From assembly GCF_000633395.1 (NCBI RefSeq), contig NZ_AYMU01000001.1, positions 248,001 through 312,000 on the forward strand: a stretch of DNA of 64,000 nucleotides. The letters run 5' to 3'. How positions within the stretch are numbered: the first letter of the stretch is position 1; every line of letters starts with the position of its first letter. The DNA comes from Pseudomonas sp. PH1b (GTDB lineage: Bacteria > Pseudomonadota > Gammaproteobacteria > Pseudomonadales > Pseudomonadaceae). Below are positions 16,743-26,728 of the stretch, one piece after another. The notes under the pieces were generated by a model. That model worked only from the letters and a program-made list of their open reading frames with translations, made no database searches and was not told the DNA's origin. A program made the position numbers and the translations under genes.

Positions 16743-16806
16743 TATCCGGACTCTACCCACGCTCCACGGCTGCTTGAATTGAAGTACAGCCGTTTCTGGG
16801 GGACGC

Positions 16807-18678
16807 ATGCTGCAGAATATCAGGGACAATTCACAAGGCTGGATTGCCAAAACCATCATCGGGGTCATCGTCGCGCTGCTGGCGTTGACCGGTTTCGATG
16901 CCATTTTCAAGGCCACTACCCATAACCAGGACGCGGCCAAGGTCAACGGCGAGGAAATCACTCAGAACGAGTTGAGCCAAGCCGTCGACATGCAGCGCCG
17001 TCAGCTGATGCAACAGTTGGGCAAAGACTTCGATGCCTCCCTGCTGGATGAGAAGATGCTGCGCGAAGCCGCTCTCAAAGGGCTGATCGACCGCAAGCTG
17101 CTGCTGCAAGGCGCCGAGGATTCCAAGTTCGCGTTCTCCGAGGGCGCACTGGACCAGGTGATCCTGCAGACGCCGGAATTCCAGGTTGACGGCAAGTTCA
17201 GCCCCGAACGTTTCGACCAGGTGATCCGGCAGTTGGGTTACACCCGTCTGCAGTTCCGCCAGATGCTGGCGCAGGAAATGCTGATCGGTCAGGTTCGTGC
17301 CGGTCTGGCTGGCAGCGGTTTTGTCACCGACGCTCAGGTGCTGGCCTTCGCTCGTCTGGAAAAGCAGACCCGTGATTTCGCCTCCCTGACCATCAAGGCC
17401 GATCCGGCAGCGATCAAGCTGACCGATGAAGAGGTCAAGGCCTACTACGACAAGCACGCCAAGGAGTTCATGACTCCGGATCAGGTGGTGATCGACTACA
17501 TCGAGTTGAAGAAAGCGGCTTTCTTTGACCAGGTCAGCGTCAAGGACGAAGACCTGCAAGCGTTGTATCAGAAAGAGATCGCCAATCTGTCCGAGCAACG
17601 TCGTGCTGCGCACATCCTGATCGAAGTCAACGGCAAGGTGAACGAGGCCCAGGCCAAGGCCAAGATCGAAGAGATCCAGGCGCGTCTGGCCAAAGGCGAA
17701 AGCTTCGAGGCGCTGGCCAAGGAGTTCTCCCAGGATCCGGGTTCGGCCAACAACGGTGGTGACCTGGGTTATGCCGGTCCTGGCGTTTACGACCCGGCCT
17801 TCGAGAAAGCCCTGTATGCCTTGAACAAGGACCAGGTCTCGGCACCGGTACGTACCGATTTCGGTTTCCACCTGATCAAGCTGCTGGGCGTTGAAGCACC
17901 GGAAGTCCCGAGCTTCGCCAGCCTCAAGGACAAGTTGACCCGTGATCTGAAAACCCAGCAGGTCGAGCAGCGTTTCGTCGAGGCGACCAAGCAACTGGAA
18001 GACTCGTCGTTCGAAGCGTCCGACCTGGCACAGCCGGCACAGGACCTGAAGCTGACCGTCCACACTTCCGCGCCGTTCGGCCGTGAAGGGGGAGACGGCA
18101 TCGCGGCCAATCGTGCGGTGGTGCAGGCAGCGTTCAGCACCGAAGTCCTCGATGAGGGTGCCAACAGCACTGCCATCGAACTGGATCCGGAAACGGTGGT
18201 GGTGCTGCGTGCCAAAGAGCATCGCAAGCCCGAGCAGCTGCCACTGGAAAGCGTGGCCAGCAGCATTCGCACGCAATTGGCCAAGGAGCACGCCAGTGCT
18301 GCGGCCAAGACCAAGGCTGAAGAGCTGATCGCCAGCCTGCGTGACGGCAAGACTCCACTGAACAAGCCGGTGGATGGCCAGAACTGGAAAGTCTCGCAAG
18401 CCGTGACCCGTGGCCAGGACGGTATCGATCCGACGGTCCTGCAGGCGCTGTTCCGCATGACCAAGCCTGAGTCCAAGGACAAGCCGACCTTCACCAGCGT
18501 GACCCTGCCTGACGGCAATCTGTTGGTGCTGCAGCTCAATGGCGTCAATGAGGCCGCTGCGCCGACCGAGGAAGAGAAGGCCCAGTACCGTCGCTTCCTG
18601 GCCTCGCGTGTAGGGCAGCAAGACTTTGCCGCCTACCGCAAGCAGCTGGAAAACCAGGCGGAGATCAAGCGTTACTGA
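16807..18678 (+). CDS. ppiD: Periplasmic folding chaperone / PPIase PpiD (SurA N-domain and parvulin)
   Basis: 623 residues, anchored by one N-terminal membrane helix (about residues 16-36, IIGVIVALLALTGFDAIF). It faces the periplasm near the Sec translocon and assists folding of exported proteins. A SurA-like N-terminal region (VNGEEITQNELSQAV) is followed by a parvulin-type PPIC domain (RRAAHILIEV...DPGSANNGGDLGYAGPG...FGFHLIKLLG) near residues 260-360, then a long C-terminal region. Its position after hupB is the usual one. A bidirectional terminator follows. Confidence 0.95.
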   Translation: MLQNIRDNSQGWIAKTIIGVIVALLALTGFDAIFKATTHNQDAAKVNGEEITQNELSQAVDMQRRQLMQQLGKDFDASLLDEKMLREAALKGLIDRKLLLQGAEDSKFAFSEGALDQVILQTPEFQVDGKFSPERFDQVIRQLGYTRLQFRQMLAQEMLIGQVRAGLAGSGFVTDAQVLAFARLEKQTRDFASLTIKADPAAIKLTDEEVKAYYDKHAKEFMTPDQVVIDYIELKKAAFFDQVSVKDEDLQALYQKEIANLSEQRRAAHILIEVNGKVNEAQAKAKIEEIQARLAKGESFEALAKEFSQDPGSANNGGDLGYAGPGVYDPAFEKALYALNKDQVSAPVRTDFGFHLIKLLGVEAPEVPSFASLKDKLTRDLKTQQVEQRFVEATKQLEDSSFEASDLAQPAQDLKLTVHTSAPFGREGGDGIAANRAVVQAAFSTEVLDEGANSTAIELDPETVVVLRAKEHRKPEQLPLESVASSIRTQLAKEHASAAAKTKAEELIASLRDGKTPLNKPVDGQNWKVSQAVTRGQDGIDPTVLQALFRMTKPESKDKPTFTSVTLPDGNLLVLQLNGVNEAAAPTEEEKAQYRRFLASRVGQQDFAAYRKQLENQAEIKRY

Positions 18679-18697
18679 TGCTTGATCCGCAGTGTTG

Positions 18698-18732
18698 AAA
18701 AGACCCCGTCCGCAAGGCCGGGGTCTTTTTTT
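18698..18732. terminator. Bidirectional terminator between ppiD and the convergent AraC gene
   Basis: 11-bp stem AAAAGACCCCG/CGGGGTCTTTT with a 10-nt loop and T-runs on both strands. Confidence 0.88.
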
Positions 18733-18747
18733 CGGCTCGAATAAACC

Positions 18748-19713
18748 TCAGCTGGCCGTGCTTTTCCAGCGCTTGCGCGCATGCAGGTAGGCGGCTTGAT
18801 CGTTGTAACCCAACTGCAGGGCAATCTGCGCCCGGGACTCGCCTTGCAATTCCAGGTGCATTTCCACTTCGGCGCGGGTCTGGTCCAGTAACTCGCGAAA
18901 GCTCAGCCCCTGTTCCTCCAGGCGCCGGCGCAGGGTGCGCGGGGTTTGGTGCAGGCGCGCGCACAGGCTTTCCAGGGTCGGTGATTGGCCGCCTGCCAGG
19001 GCCTGGCGACAGGCCGCAGCCACTTTGCCAGCCCAACCGCTCAGGCGTCGGTGCAGGGCCACCCGCCGATCCAGCTCCTCGCTCAGCAGTTCCAGCATGC
19101 CGGCGTGACGGGTTTGCAACGGCAGTTGCAGGCTGTGCGGGTCGAAGTAGAAACGGTTGGCCGGGCAATCGAACTCGATCCGCTCGCCGAACCAATGAGG
19201 GTAGTGCGCGTGATAGGCCGGGCGCGGGTGGCTGAAGCAGGCTAGGACCGGCCGCACAGCAACGCCGGTGCCACGGCGCAACTGGCTGATGGACATGACG
19301 CCATAGTGCTCGATCAGGTAGCGACCGAGTTCCACCGACGTGTCGATATGCACCTCGACACCCGCCCCCCTGGCATCCGCCACCCACTGCACGCGGTCAG
19401 TATCCGAGCCCAAGGGCGCATAGCGCACCCAGAACGCCATGGACGCGGCTACATCCGCGCAATAGAGGCTGGCGTGGGCGATCACGTGCCAGTCCTGGGG
19501 CGTGAAGCGTTCGAACAACTTGAGGCCAATGGCCGGCTCCACTGCTGCCGCGGCGCGCCACAGTTGCTCCAGGTGCAGCAGGTCGTAATCCTGCCGGGGG
19601 GTGGCGTTCTGGTCATCGAGAAAGCGTTGCAGGACTTCACCCAGGCGCCCGCGATGGAAGCGCGGGGCCACGCGGTTGGCCGGATCTCGCTGGATTCTGT
19701 CCATTTCGCGCAT
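18748..19713 (-). CDS. AraC-family transcriptional regulator
   Basis: 321 residues from ATG 19713 (MREMDRIQRD); a start at 19704 or 19758 is also possible because no strong ribosome site is seen. The N-terminal two thirds resemble the AraC-type arabinose-binding-like domain (Pfam Arabinose_bd). The C-terminal 100 residues hold the paired helix-turn-helix (SLCARLHQTPRTLRRRLEEQ ... IALQLGYNDQAAYLHARKRW). It is transcribed divergently from the sterol desaturase-like gene 66 bp away, so that gene is the likely target. The inducer is unknown. Confidence 0.88.
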   Translation of the reverse strand: MREMDRIQRDPANRVAPRFHRGRLGEVLQRFLDDQNATPRQDYDLLHLEQLWRAAAAVEPAIGLKLFERFTPQDWHVIAHASLYCADVAASMAFWVRYAPLGSDTDRVQWVADARGAGVEVHIDTSVELGRYLIEHYGVMSISQLRRGTGVAVRPVLACFSHPRPAYHAHYPHWFGERIEFDCPANRFYFDPHSLQLPLQTRHAGMLELLSEELDRRVALHRRLSGWAGKVAAACRQALAGGQSPTLESLCARLHQTPRTLRRRLEEQGLSFRELLDQTRAEVEMHLELQGESRAQIALQLGYNDQAAYLHARKRWKSTAS

Positions 19714-19779
19714 AGAGAGGGCTGCCTTGCTGATCTCTAATGGTCGGGCGTTGCCCATAAGGATAAGAGCGAGAATGCC

Positions 19780-20658
19780 ATGAACCACGACTTGCTGACC
19801 AACAACCCGCTGTTGATCGTTTCGGCGATCTTTGTGTTTTTCATCCTCCTGGAAATCGCCTGCTCGGCCTTTCGCCAACCTCGCGGCCAGCGCCGCGATG
19901 TGTTGATCGAGGCAGTGGGCTCAAGCCTGTTGCTAGGTGTAACCTTTCCCCTGGTGATGTGGACCAGCGGCGCGCTGATGGACCTGGGATTGCCTCAGGC
20001 CAAGGGCGCACTGGCGGATATACCCTGGGTGCTGGGCCTGCTGCTGTTTCTGGTCTTCGATGACATGACCCAGTACTGGTGGCACCGTCTGACCCATCGG
20101 GTTCCGGCGTTGTATGCGTTGCACCGCGCTCACCATTCAGCGCCTTACATGAGCATTCGCATCGTCTACCGCAACAACAGCTTCTATTACCTGCTGATGC
20201 CCGGCATCTGGTTTTCCGGGGTGCTGATCTACCTGGGGTTGGCGCCGGTCTACTATGGCTATCTGATCCTCAATATGACGGTGATCTTCGCCGCCCACAG
20301 CAGCGTGGCCTGGGATGACAGGCTGTATCGCATCGGTTTTCTGCGGCCGCTGATGTGGTTGCTGGAGCGGGTCTTTTCTACCCCGTCCACCCATTCGGCG
20401 CACCACGGCCTGAGCGCGGAGGATGGCGTGACCCATTACAAGGGCAACTTCGGCAATCTGCTGTTCCTCTGGGATGTGCTGTTTGGTACGGCCAAGATCA
20501 CCCGGCGCCGGCCCGCTACCTACGGCATCGAGCACTTGGCGCCAGTGAACTGGAAGGAAGAGCTGTTCTGGCCGCTGGTACGCAGCCGCAAGGCCCACTC
20601 CAGTGTGCCCTCAAAGGTTAACGGGGCCTTGCCCGCAGGTTCTTCGGCAGAGGGCTAG
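19780..20658 (+). CDS. Sterol desaturase / fatty acid hydroxylase family membrane protein
   Basis: 292 residues with about four hydrophobic segments. The di-iron His clusters of the family are present: HRLTHR and HRAHHS near residues 105-120, and HSAHHG near 206, with HSS in between. Members hydroxylate or desaturate lipids in the membrane; the actual substrate cannot be told. Divergent from an AraC regulator that probably controls it. Ends near a convergent MFS gene. Confidence 0.88.
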   Translation: MNHDLLTNNPLLIVSAIFVFFILLEIACSAFRQPRGQRRDVLIEAVGSSLLLGVTFPLVMWTSGALMDLGLPQAKGALADIPWVLGLLLFLVFDDMTQYWWHRLTHRVPALYALHRAHHSAPYMSIRIVYRNNSFYYLLMPGIWFSGVLIYLGLAPVYYGYLILNMTVIFAAHSSVAWDDRLYRIGFLRPLMWLLERVFSTPSTHSAHHGLSAEDGVTHYKGNFGNLLFLWDVLFGTAKITRRRPATYGIEHLAPVNWKEELFWPLVRSRKAHSSVPSKVNGALPAGSSAEG

Positions 20659-20706
20659 AGACCTGGCGGGGTAGGGCCCGTGGCCGCCTGGGCCGGGGGC
20701 CGGGTT

Positions 20707-21912
20707 TCAGCCTCGTGCCGGAAAGCCTTGGCGCCGGGCGTTCAGCGCCACCAGCAGGGTCACCAGCAACAGGGCGCCAATCACCCAGGGAAAGGTCGCC
20801 ACCCCTGGCCCTTGCAGCAGCAGGGCGCCGCCCAGACCGCCGCCGGCGATCGCCAGGTTCCACAGGGTCACCAGCATCGACTGCGCGGTGTCGGCGTGCT
20901 CGCCGGCAGCCTTGGCCAGGGCGGTCTGCAGCAAGGTGGCCATGCCGCCGAAGGACAGCCCCCAGATAGCGACCGCCCCATAGATCGCCACTGGCCTGTC
21001 GCCGAGCAGCCCCAGCAGCAGGGTCGAGGCGATAAACAGCAGGCAGCTGGCCAGCACCAACTCACGCAGCCAGCGGTCGATCAACAGGCCCACCAGCCAG
21101 ATGCTCAAGAGCGCGGCGAGGCCGAATACCAGCAGCACCCGCTCGATCTCCCCGCCAAGCCCGGCCGGCTCCAGAAAGGGCGCGATGTAGGTGTAGAGAA
21201 TGTTGTGCCCCAGCACATAGGCGAAGGTCACGAGCAGCACCGACCTGATCCCCGGCAGGGCCAGGACCCGGCCCAGCGACAGGCGCTTCTGCGCCCGCAG
21301 CCCGGGGAAGTCAGGCACCTGTAGCAGCACCCAGCCGATCAGGCCCAGGGTCAGCAGGGTCATCACCGCGAAGCTCATGCGCCAGCCCAGCAGGCTGCCC
21401 AGCCAGGTCCCGGCAGGCATGCCGATCGACAGGGCCAGTGGCGCGCCGAGCATGGCCAGGGTAATCGCCCGGCCCTGCAAGTGCGGCGCCACCATGCGGC
21501 TGGCATAACCGGCCAGCAGGGCCCAGAGCAGCCCGGCGAAGACCCCGGCAAAAAAACGGGCCACCAGGATCAGGCTGTATTCGGTGGAGAGCGCGGTCAC
21601 GCTGTTGACCACGGCGAAGCCGCCAATGGCGATCAACAGGAGAGGCCGGCGCCGCCAGCCTTGGGTGAGGAGGATCAGTGGAATGGCAGCCAGCAGCGAG
21701 CCCAGGGCGTAGAAGGTCACCAGTTGGCCGATCAGTGCCGGCGACACGCCGAGGTCGAGGCTCATCTGCGGCAGCAGGCCGGCGGGTAAAGTCTCGGTCA
21801 TCAGGGTGATGAACCCGGCAGTCGCCAGGGCCAGCAGGCCGCCGACAGGCAGTCGCTCGCAGGGTTCGGCAGGCGCTTGCGACAGTTCGCAGGCATTGAC
21901 GGAGTTGTTCAT
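20707..21912 (-). CDS. MFS transporter, DHA1-type efflux permease
   Basis: 401 residues with twelve hydrophobic segments. The MFS motif A-like loop LLTQGWRRRPLLL follows TM2, and ARFFAGVFAGLLWALLAGYASRM matches the AraJ/SotB group of sugar or drug efflux proteins. Divergent from a LysR gene (start 22036) with a 123-bp shared control region, the common layout for a LysR-controlled exporter. Substrate unknown. Confidence 0.9.
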   Translation of the reverse strand: MNNSVNACELSQAPAEPCERLPVGGLLALATAGFITLMTETLPAGLLPQMSLDLGVSPALIGQLVTFYALGSLLAAIPLILLTQGWRRRPLLLIAIGGFAVVNSVTALSTEYSLILVARFFAGVFAGLLWALLAGYASRMVAPHLQGRAITLAMLGAPLALSIGMPAGTWLGSLLGWRMSFAVMTLLTLGLIGWVLLQVPDFPGLRAQKRLSLGRVLALPGIRSVLLVTFAYVLGHNILYTYIAPFLEPAGLGGEIERVLLVFGLAALLSIWLVGLLIDRWLRELVLASCLLFIASTLLLGLLGDRPVAIYGAVAIWGLSFGGMATLLQTALAKAAGEHADTAQSMLVTLWNLAIAGGGLGGALLLQGPGVATFPWVIGALLLVTLLVALNARRQGFPARG

Positions 21913-22035
21913 TGAAGGGCCCCGATGGGTTGGCTCAGAAGTGAGGGGCCTAGGGTAGGGCGCTGTGCATGGCGGAAAAATAGGCTAAGGTTCCGAACTT
22001 ATCGGACACAGATGTCCTTAATCTTGGAGCGCACT

Positions 22036-22935
22036 ATGGACTGGCTGGGCAGCATCCCGGTGTTTATGCAGGTCGCGGAAACCCGCAGCTTCACCGAAGC
22101 GGGGCGTCTTCTGGGGGTGTCCTCCTCGGCGGTGGGCAAGAGTATCGCGCGCTTGGAAGAGCGCCTCGAAACCCGACTGTTCCATCGCACCACCCGCAGT
22201 ATCAGCCTGACTGCCGAAGGCGCCGGCTTCCTTGAGCGCTGCCGAAGGATCGCAGCCGAGGTCGAGTCCGCCGAGTTCCAGCTGTGCGATTCCGCCAGCG
22301 CGCCGGTGGGCAAGCTGCGTATCAGCGCGCCACAGGTCCATGGCCTGTTGATGCCGGTATTGGCGGAATTCATGCAGCGCTATCCGCAGATCGAGCTGGA
22401 TGTGGACCTTTCCGATCGCATGGTGGATGTGGTGGAGGAGGGGTTTGATCTGGTGGTGCGCACCGGCAACCCCAAGGATTCGCGATTGCTGGCCCGGCAG
22501 TTGGGGCGTTTTCGCATGGTGCTGGTGGGCAGCCCCGATTATTTTCAGCAGCGCGGTGTGCCGCACACCCCGCAGGATCTGCGTAGCCATGCCTGCCTGC
22601 GACATACCTTTCACCACACCGGCAAGCTTGAGGCCTGGCCGTTCAAGGCCCAGGCCGATGCGCCGGAGCCGGTGCTGCCGACCCGCCTGACCAGCAGTTC
22701 CATCGAGGCGGTGGAGCATGCCGCGCGCAGTGGACTGGGGATCGCCTGCCTGCCGGACTTCATGGTCCAGGCCGCAGTGCGCCGTGGCGAGTTGCAAACC
22801 GTGCTCGACGAATACCTGGAGCACAACGGTGCCTTCTGGGTGCTGTGGCCCTCGAGCCGGCATGCGGCGGCCAAGTTGCGGGTGCTGATCGCGCACTTGA
22901 GCGAGCGACTTTTTCCGGCAAACGGTGGTCAGTAG
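22036..22935 (+). CDS. LysR-family transcriptional regulator
   Basis: 299 residues from ATG 22036 (MDWLGSIPVFMQVAETRSF); the longer frame from 21925 runs through the divergent promoter region and is rejected. N-terminal winged HTH (SFTEAGRLLGVSSSAVGKSIARLEERLETRLFHRTTRS), then a periplasmic-binding-like effector domain. This HTH wording is typical of the DsdC/PA-type group that represses neighbouring MFS genes. Likely controls the adjacent divergent transporter and itself. Confidence 0.92.
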   Translation: MDWLGSIPVFMQVAETRSFTEAGRLLGVSSSAVGKSIARLEERLETRLFHRTTRSISLTAEGAGFLERCRRIAAEVESAEFQLCDSASAPVGKLRISAPQVHGLLMPVLAEFMQRYPQIELDVDLSDRMVDVVEEGFDLVVRTGNPKDSRLLARQLGRFRMVLVGSPDYFQQRGVPHTPQDLRSHACLRHTFHHTGKLEAWPFKAQADAPEPVLPTRLTSSSIEAVEHAARSGLGIACLPDFMVQAAVRRGELQTVLDEYLEHNGAFWVLWPSSRHAAAKLRVLIAHLSERLFPANGGQ

Positions 22936-23027
22936 AGGGGTATGCAATCTAAGGCACCAATTACCCGCGCTGCGGGACCTTGATCTGTTGCACAATACGC
23001 GCCGGAGCGTTTTCCTCAGGATTTTCG

Positions 23028-23888
23028 ATGTTTAAATCATTTCATCTGCGCGCCACGGCCGGGGTGTTGCTGCTGTCTGCGGTGGCCGGCTGTTCGTCGC
23101 ACAAGACCGCCATCTACGAACATGAAAGCTTCGATGATTCCGGCACGTTTTCGCGCAATTACCCGGTGAGCGATGCCGCCTCCTGTGAAGCCGCGCGGCG
23201 TGCGCTGCTCAGTCAGGGCTACATCATCACCAGCAACGATCCGAAACTGGTCAGCGGCCACAAGAGCTTCCAGCAGACCGGCGAGACCCACCTGGAAATC
23301 AGCTTCAACGTGGTCTGCGCCCAGGATGGCAGCGGCGATCAGCGTTCGACGATGTTCGCCAACGCCCTGCAGGACCGTTATGCGCTGAAGAAGGTGAACA
23401 ACTCGGCAAGCCTCGGGGTAGGGGTGCTGGGCTCGGTCTCGATGCCGATCGGTTCCACCGACGACTCGATGGTCAAGGTGGCCAGCGAAACGGTGTCGTC
23501 GGCCAAGTTCTATGACCGTTATTTCGCTTTGGTGGAGCTGTTCCTGCCCCAGGAAGTGAAGAAGGCCGCGCATATCGAAGAGAAGCCCAAGGCCGACCTC
23601 GGGGTGCCTGAGGTCAAGCCCGAGGCCAAGCCCCAGGCCCCGGTGGCCGAACCGGCAGCAGTAGCGCCGACGCCAGTACCGGCCGCTGTGGCCACTCCTG
23701 CCAGCGAGCCCGAGCCTGCGGCATCCCAGCCGCTGGCGCCGCCCGCCGAGGCCGCTCCGATCGTTCCGGCAAGCCCTGCCCCGGCCAGCGAGCCGGCACC
23801 GGCGCCTGAAACCATCACCCCGCCACCGGCCAGCCATCTGCCACCGCCCAGCGAGCCGATTCCGGCCCTGCCGAGCAGCGGGCACTAA
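23028..23888 (+). CDS. DUF2242-family lipoprotein with Pro/Ala-rich tail
   Basis: 286 residues. Start ATG 23028 behind TCAGGA; residues 1-22 form a lipoprotein signal with lipobox VAGC (LLLSAVAGCSSHK). The folded part (to about residue 180) contains the conserved EHESFDDSGTFSRNYPV and SASLGVGVLGSVSMPIGSTDDSMVKV patterns I associate with DUF2242. The last 100 residues are Pro/Ala/Glu repeats, likely a flexible periplasmic linker that could span to the cell wall. Function unknown. Convergent with the E1 gene. Confidence 0.85.
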   Translation: MFKSFHLRATAGVLLLSAVAGCSSHKTAIYEHESFDDSGTFSRNYPVSDAASCEAARRALLSQGYIITSNDPKLVSGHKSFQQTGETHLEISFNVVCAQDGSGDQRSTMFANALQDRYALKKVNNSASLGVGVLGSVSMPIGSTDDSMVKVASETVSSAKFYDRYFALVELFLPQEVKKAAHIEEKPKADLGVPEVKPEAKPQAPVAEPAAVAPTPVPAAVATPASEPEPAASQPLAPPAEAAPIVPASPAPASEPAPAPETITPPPASHLPPPSEPIPALPSSGH

Positions 23889-23893
23889 GGCGC

Positions 23894-26569
23894 CTACACC
23901 GAGCACGGGTCGACTTTTTCAGTGTCGATCCGATAGCGGCTCAAGGCTTCGCCGACCTGGCTGTAAGGGATTTTTCCGTCATCGGCCAGGGCTTTCAACG
24001 CCGCCACGGCGATGAAATGCCGGTCCACTTCGAACAACTGCCGCAGGTTTTCCCGGGTGTCGGACTGGCCAAAGCCATCGGTGCCCAGGGCGACGAAGCG
24101 CCGGCCCTCGACGAAGGGGCGGATCTGGTCGGCGAACAGTTTCATGTAGTCGGTGGCCACCACCAGCGGGCCCTGATGGCCTTGCAGGCATTGCTCGACA
24201 TAGGCCGCTCGCCGGGGCTGCTGCGGATGCAGCAGGTTCCAACGCTCCGCCGCCTGGCCCTGGCGGCGCAGTTCGGTGAGGCTGGTGGCGCTCCAGATGT
24301 CGCAGTGCACGCCGAAGTCCTGTTCCAGCAACTGCCCGGCGGCGATCACCTCGCGCAGGATCGAACCGCTGCCCATCAGTTGCACCCGTGGCGCCTTGGC
24401 GTCCTTGGCGGTGCTTGAGCTGAAGCAGTACAGGCCCTTGAGAATGCCCTCGCGAGCGCCTTCGGGCATGGCCGGCTGCGGGTAGTTTTCGTTGAGCAGG
24501 GTGATGTAGTAATACACGTCCTCCTGCTGCACATACATGCGTTGCATGCCTTCGTGGATGATCACCGCCAGTTCATAGGCGAAGGTCGGGTCGTAGGAGA
24601 TGCAGCAGGGGATCACCGACGCGAGGATATGGCTGTGGCCGTCGTCATGTTGCAGGCCTTCGCCCATCAGGGTGGTGCGTCCGGAAGTGGCGCCCAGCAG
24701 GAAGCCCCGGGCCCGCGCATCGCCGGCGGCCCAGGCCAGGTCGCCGACCCGCTGGAAGCCGAACATCGAATAGAAGATGTAGAAGGGCAAGGTCATGAAC
24801 TGGTGATTGCTGTAGGAGGTGCTGGCGGCGATCCAGGAAGACATTGCCCCGGATTCGTTCAGGCCTTCCTGCATGATCTGGCCGTCCTTGCTCTCCTTGT
24901 AGTAGCTCAGTTGCCCGGCGTCCTGCGGGGTATAGAGCTGGCCCACCGCCGAGTGAATGCCGATCTGGCGGAACAGGCTTTCCATGCCGAAGGTGCGTGA
25001 CTCATCGGGCACGATGGGCACCACCCGCTTGCCGATCTCCGGGTCCTTGAGCAGGGTGCCGAGAATGCGCACAAAGGCCATGGTGGTGGATATCGCCCGG
25101 TCGCCGGTGTCCTTGAGCTGGGTGGCGAAGGTCTCCAGAGCCGGGATCTGCAGCGGCGCGCAGTCGTTGAAGCGAGCTGGCACACAACCGCCCAAGCGGC
25201 TGCGTCGGGCAGCGAAGTAGCGGGCTTCCTCGCTGTCCGGAGCGGGCTTGAGGTAGGGCATGTCGGCTAGCTGGTCATCGCTGACCGGCAATTCGAAGCG
25301 ATCACGGAAAGCCTTGACCGCGTCGGCGCCCATCTTCTTCAGCTGGTGGTTGATGTTCTGGCCTTCGCCGGCTTCGCCCATGCCAAAGCCCTTGACGGTT
25401 TTCGCCAGGATCACCGTTGGCCGGCCGCTGTGGCGTACCGCCGCGGCGTAGGCGTTGTAGACCTTGAGCGGGTCGTGGCCGCCCCGGGAAAGCTTCCAGA
25501 TCTGCTCATCGGAGAGGTCGGCCACCAGCTCCAGCAGCTGCGGGTACTTACCGAAGAAGTGCTCGCGCACATAGGCGCCGTTTTGCGACTTGTAGTTCTG
25601 ATAGTCGCCATCCACGCATTCCATCATGCGTTGGCGCAGCAGGCCGCTGCGGTCCTTTTCCAGCAGCGCGTCCCAGCCGCTGCCCCAGATCACCTTGATC
25701 ACGTTCCAGCCGGCGGCACGGTACAGGCTTTCGAACTCCTGAATCACCTTGGCGTTGCCCCGCACCGGGCCGTCGAGGCGCTGCAGGTTGCAGTTGACGA
25801 CGAAGATCAGGTTGTCGAGTTTCTCCCGCCCGGCCAGGGAAATCGCCGCCAGGGATTCGGGCTGGTCCATCTCGCCGTCGCCGAGGAAGGCCCAGACCTT
25901 GCGCCCCTGGTGCTGCTTGAGCCCGCGCAGTTCCAGGTAGCGCATGAAGCGCGCCTGGTAGGCCTCGGTAATTGGCCCCAGGCCCATGGACACGGTGGGG
26001 AATTGCCAGAAGTCCGGCATCAGCCTTGGGTGCGGGTAGGAGGAAATCCCCTGGCCATCGGCTTCACGGCGGAAGTTGTCGAGCTGGGTGGCGCTGATCC
26101 GGCCTTCGAGGTAGGCGCGGCCGTAGATGCCGGGGGAGGAGTGGCCCTGGATGTACACCATGTCCCCGTCGAAGCTGTCGCTGCGGCCACGGAAGAAATG
26201 GTCGAAGCCGACATCGTAGAGCACGGCCGCCGACGCGTAGGTGGCGATGTGGCCGCCGACGCCTGAATGCTGGCCGGCGCGCAGCACCATGGCCATGGCG
26301 TTCCAGCGGATCATCGCGTTGAGCTTGCGCTCGGTCTCCAGGTCGCCGGGATAGGGCTGCTGCCGCTCAGGTGCGATGGTGTTGATATAGGGGGTGGTCA
26401 CCCGCCCATGGAAGTCGCCGTGGCGTGCCACGTCGAAATCCAGCAACTGGTCGATCAGGTAATGGGCCCGCGGGCGACCTTCCACCGTCAGCACCGACTC
26501 CAGGGAGTCGAGCCATTCGCGGGTTTCCTGGGGATCGTTATCGAGGCTTGCAGTGTTGTTCTGGGTCAT
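23894..26569 (-). CDS. Homodimeric 2-oxo acid dehydrogenase E1 component (AceE/MdeB type), orphan paralogue
   Basis: 891 residues, the size of homodimeric pyruvate dehydrogenase E1. It decarboxylates a 2-oxo acid with thiamine diphosphate and transfers the acyl group to an E2. The TPP-binding motif is visible (FLGDGEMDQPESLAAISLAGREKLDNLIFVVNCN contains GDGEMD...NCN), as are the GQNINHQLKKMG and FVRILGTLLKDPEIG regions. No E2 (aceF) or lpd gene is near, unlike the housekeeping copy. Start ATG 26569 lies 78 bp from a palindrome TTGCAATTGCAA shared with the gene at 27211-28299. Substrate may be pyruvate or 2-oxobutyrate (MdeB-like); undecided. Confidence 0.92.
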   Translation of the reverse strand: MTQNNTASLDNDPQETREWLDSLESVLTVEGRPRAHYLIDQLLDFDVARHGDFHGRVTTPYINTIAPERQQPYPGDLETERKLNAMIRWNAMAMVLRAGQHSGVGGHIATYASAAVLYDVGFDHFFRGRSDSFDGDMVYIQGHSSPGIYGRAYLEGRISATQLDNFRREADGQGISSYPHPRLMPDFWQFPTVSMGLGPITEAYQARFMRYLELRGLKQHQGRKVWAFLGDGEMDQPESLAAISLAGREKLDNLIFVVNCNLQRLDGPVRGNAKVIQEFESLYRAAGWNVIKVIWGSGWDALLEKDRSGLLRQRMMECVDGDYQNYKSQNGAYVREHFFGKYPQLLELVADLSDEQIWKLSRGGHDPLKVYNAYAAAVRHSGRPTVILAKTVKGFGMGEAGEGQNINHQLKKMGADAVKAFRDRFELPVSDDQLADMPYLKPAPDSEEARYFAARRSRLGGCVPARFNDCAPLQIPALETFATQLKDTGDRAISTTMAFVRILGTLLKDPEIGKRVVPIVPDESRTFGMESLFRQIGIHSAVGQLYTPQDAGQLSYYKESKDGQIMQEGLNESGAMSSWIAASTSYSNHQFMTLPFYIFYSMFGFQRVGDLAWAAGDARARGFLLGATSGRTTLMGEGLQHDDGHSHILASVIPCCISYDPTFAYELAVIIHEGMQRMYVQQEDVYYYITLLNENYPQPAMPEGAREGILKGLYCFSSSTAKDAKAPRVQLMGSGSILREVIAAGQLLEQDFGVHCDIWSATSLTELRRQGQAAERWNLLHPQQPRRAAYVEQCLQGHQGPLVVATDYMKLFADQIRPFVEGRRFVALGTDGFGQSDTRENLRQLFEVDRHFIAVAALKALADDGKIPYSQVGEALSRYRIDTEKVDPCSV

Positions 26570-26646
26570 ACCTGGCTCCGTGTTGGGCGGGTTCCAGCGC
26601 GTGGATTCTTGTGGAATCGGAGGGTCTCTGGCACCGGAAAAAGTAA

Positions 26647-26658
26647 TTGCAATTGCAA
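26647..26658. promoter_or_regulatory. Palindromic operator between the E1 gene and the MarR gene
   Basis: Perfect 12-bp palindrome TTGCAATTGCAA followed by a further half-site (CTGCA at 26659-26663). The same palindrome occurs at 28356-28367. A likely binding site of the adjacent MarR protein. Confidence 0.65.
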
Positions 26659-26728
26659 CTGCATGAGCGAATTTATCCCGGCATGCGCTACTATTGCAAC
26701 CCTTCTTCAAACCCGCGGATGGTGTGGC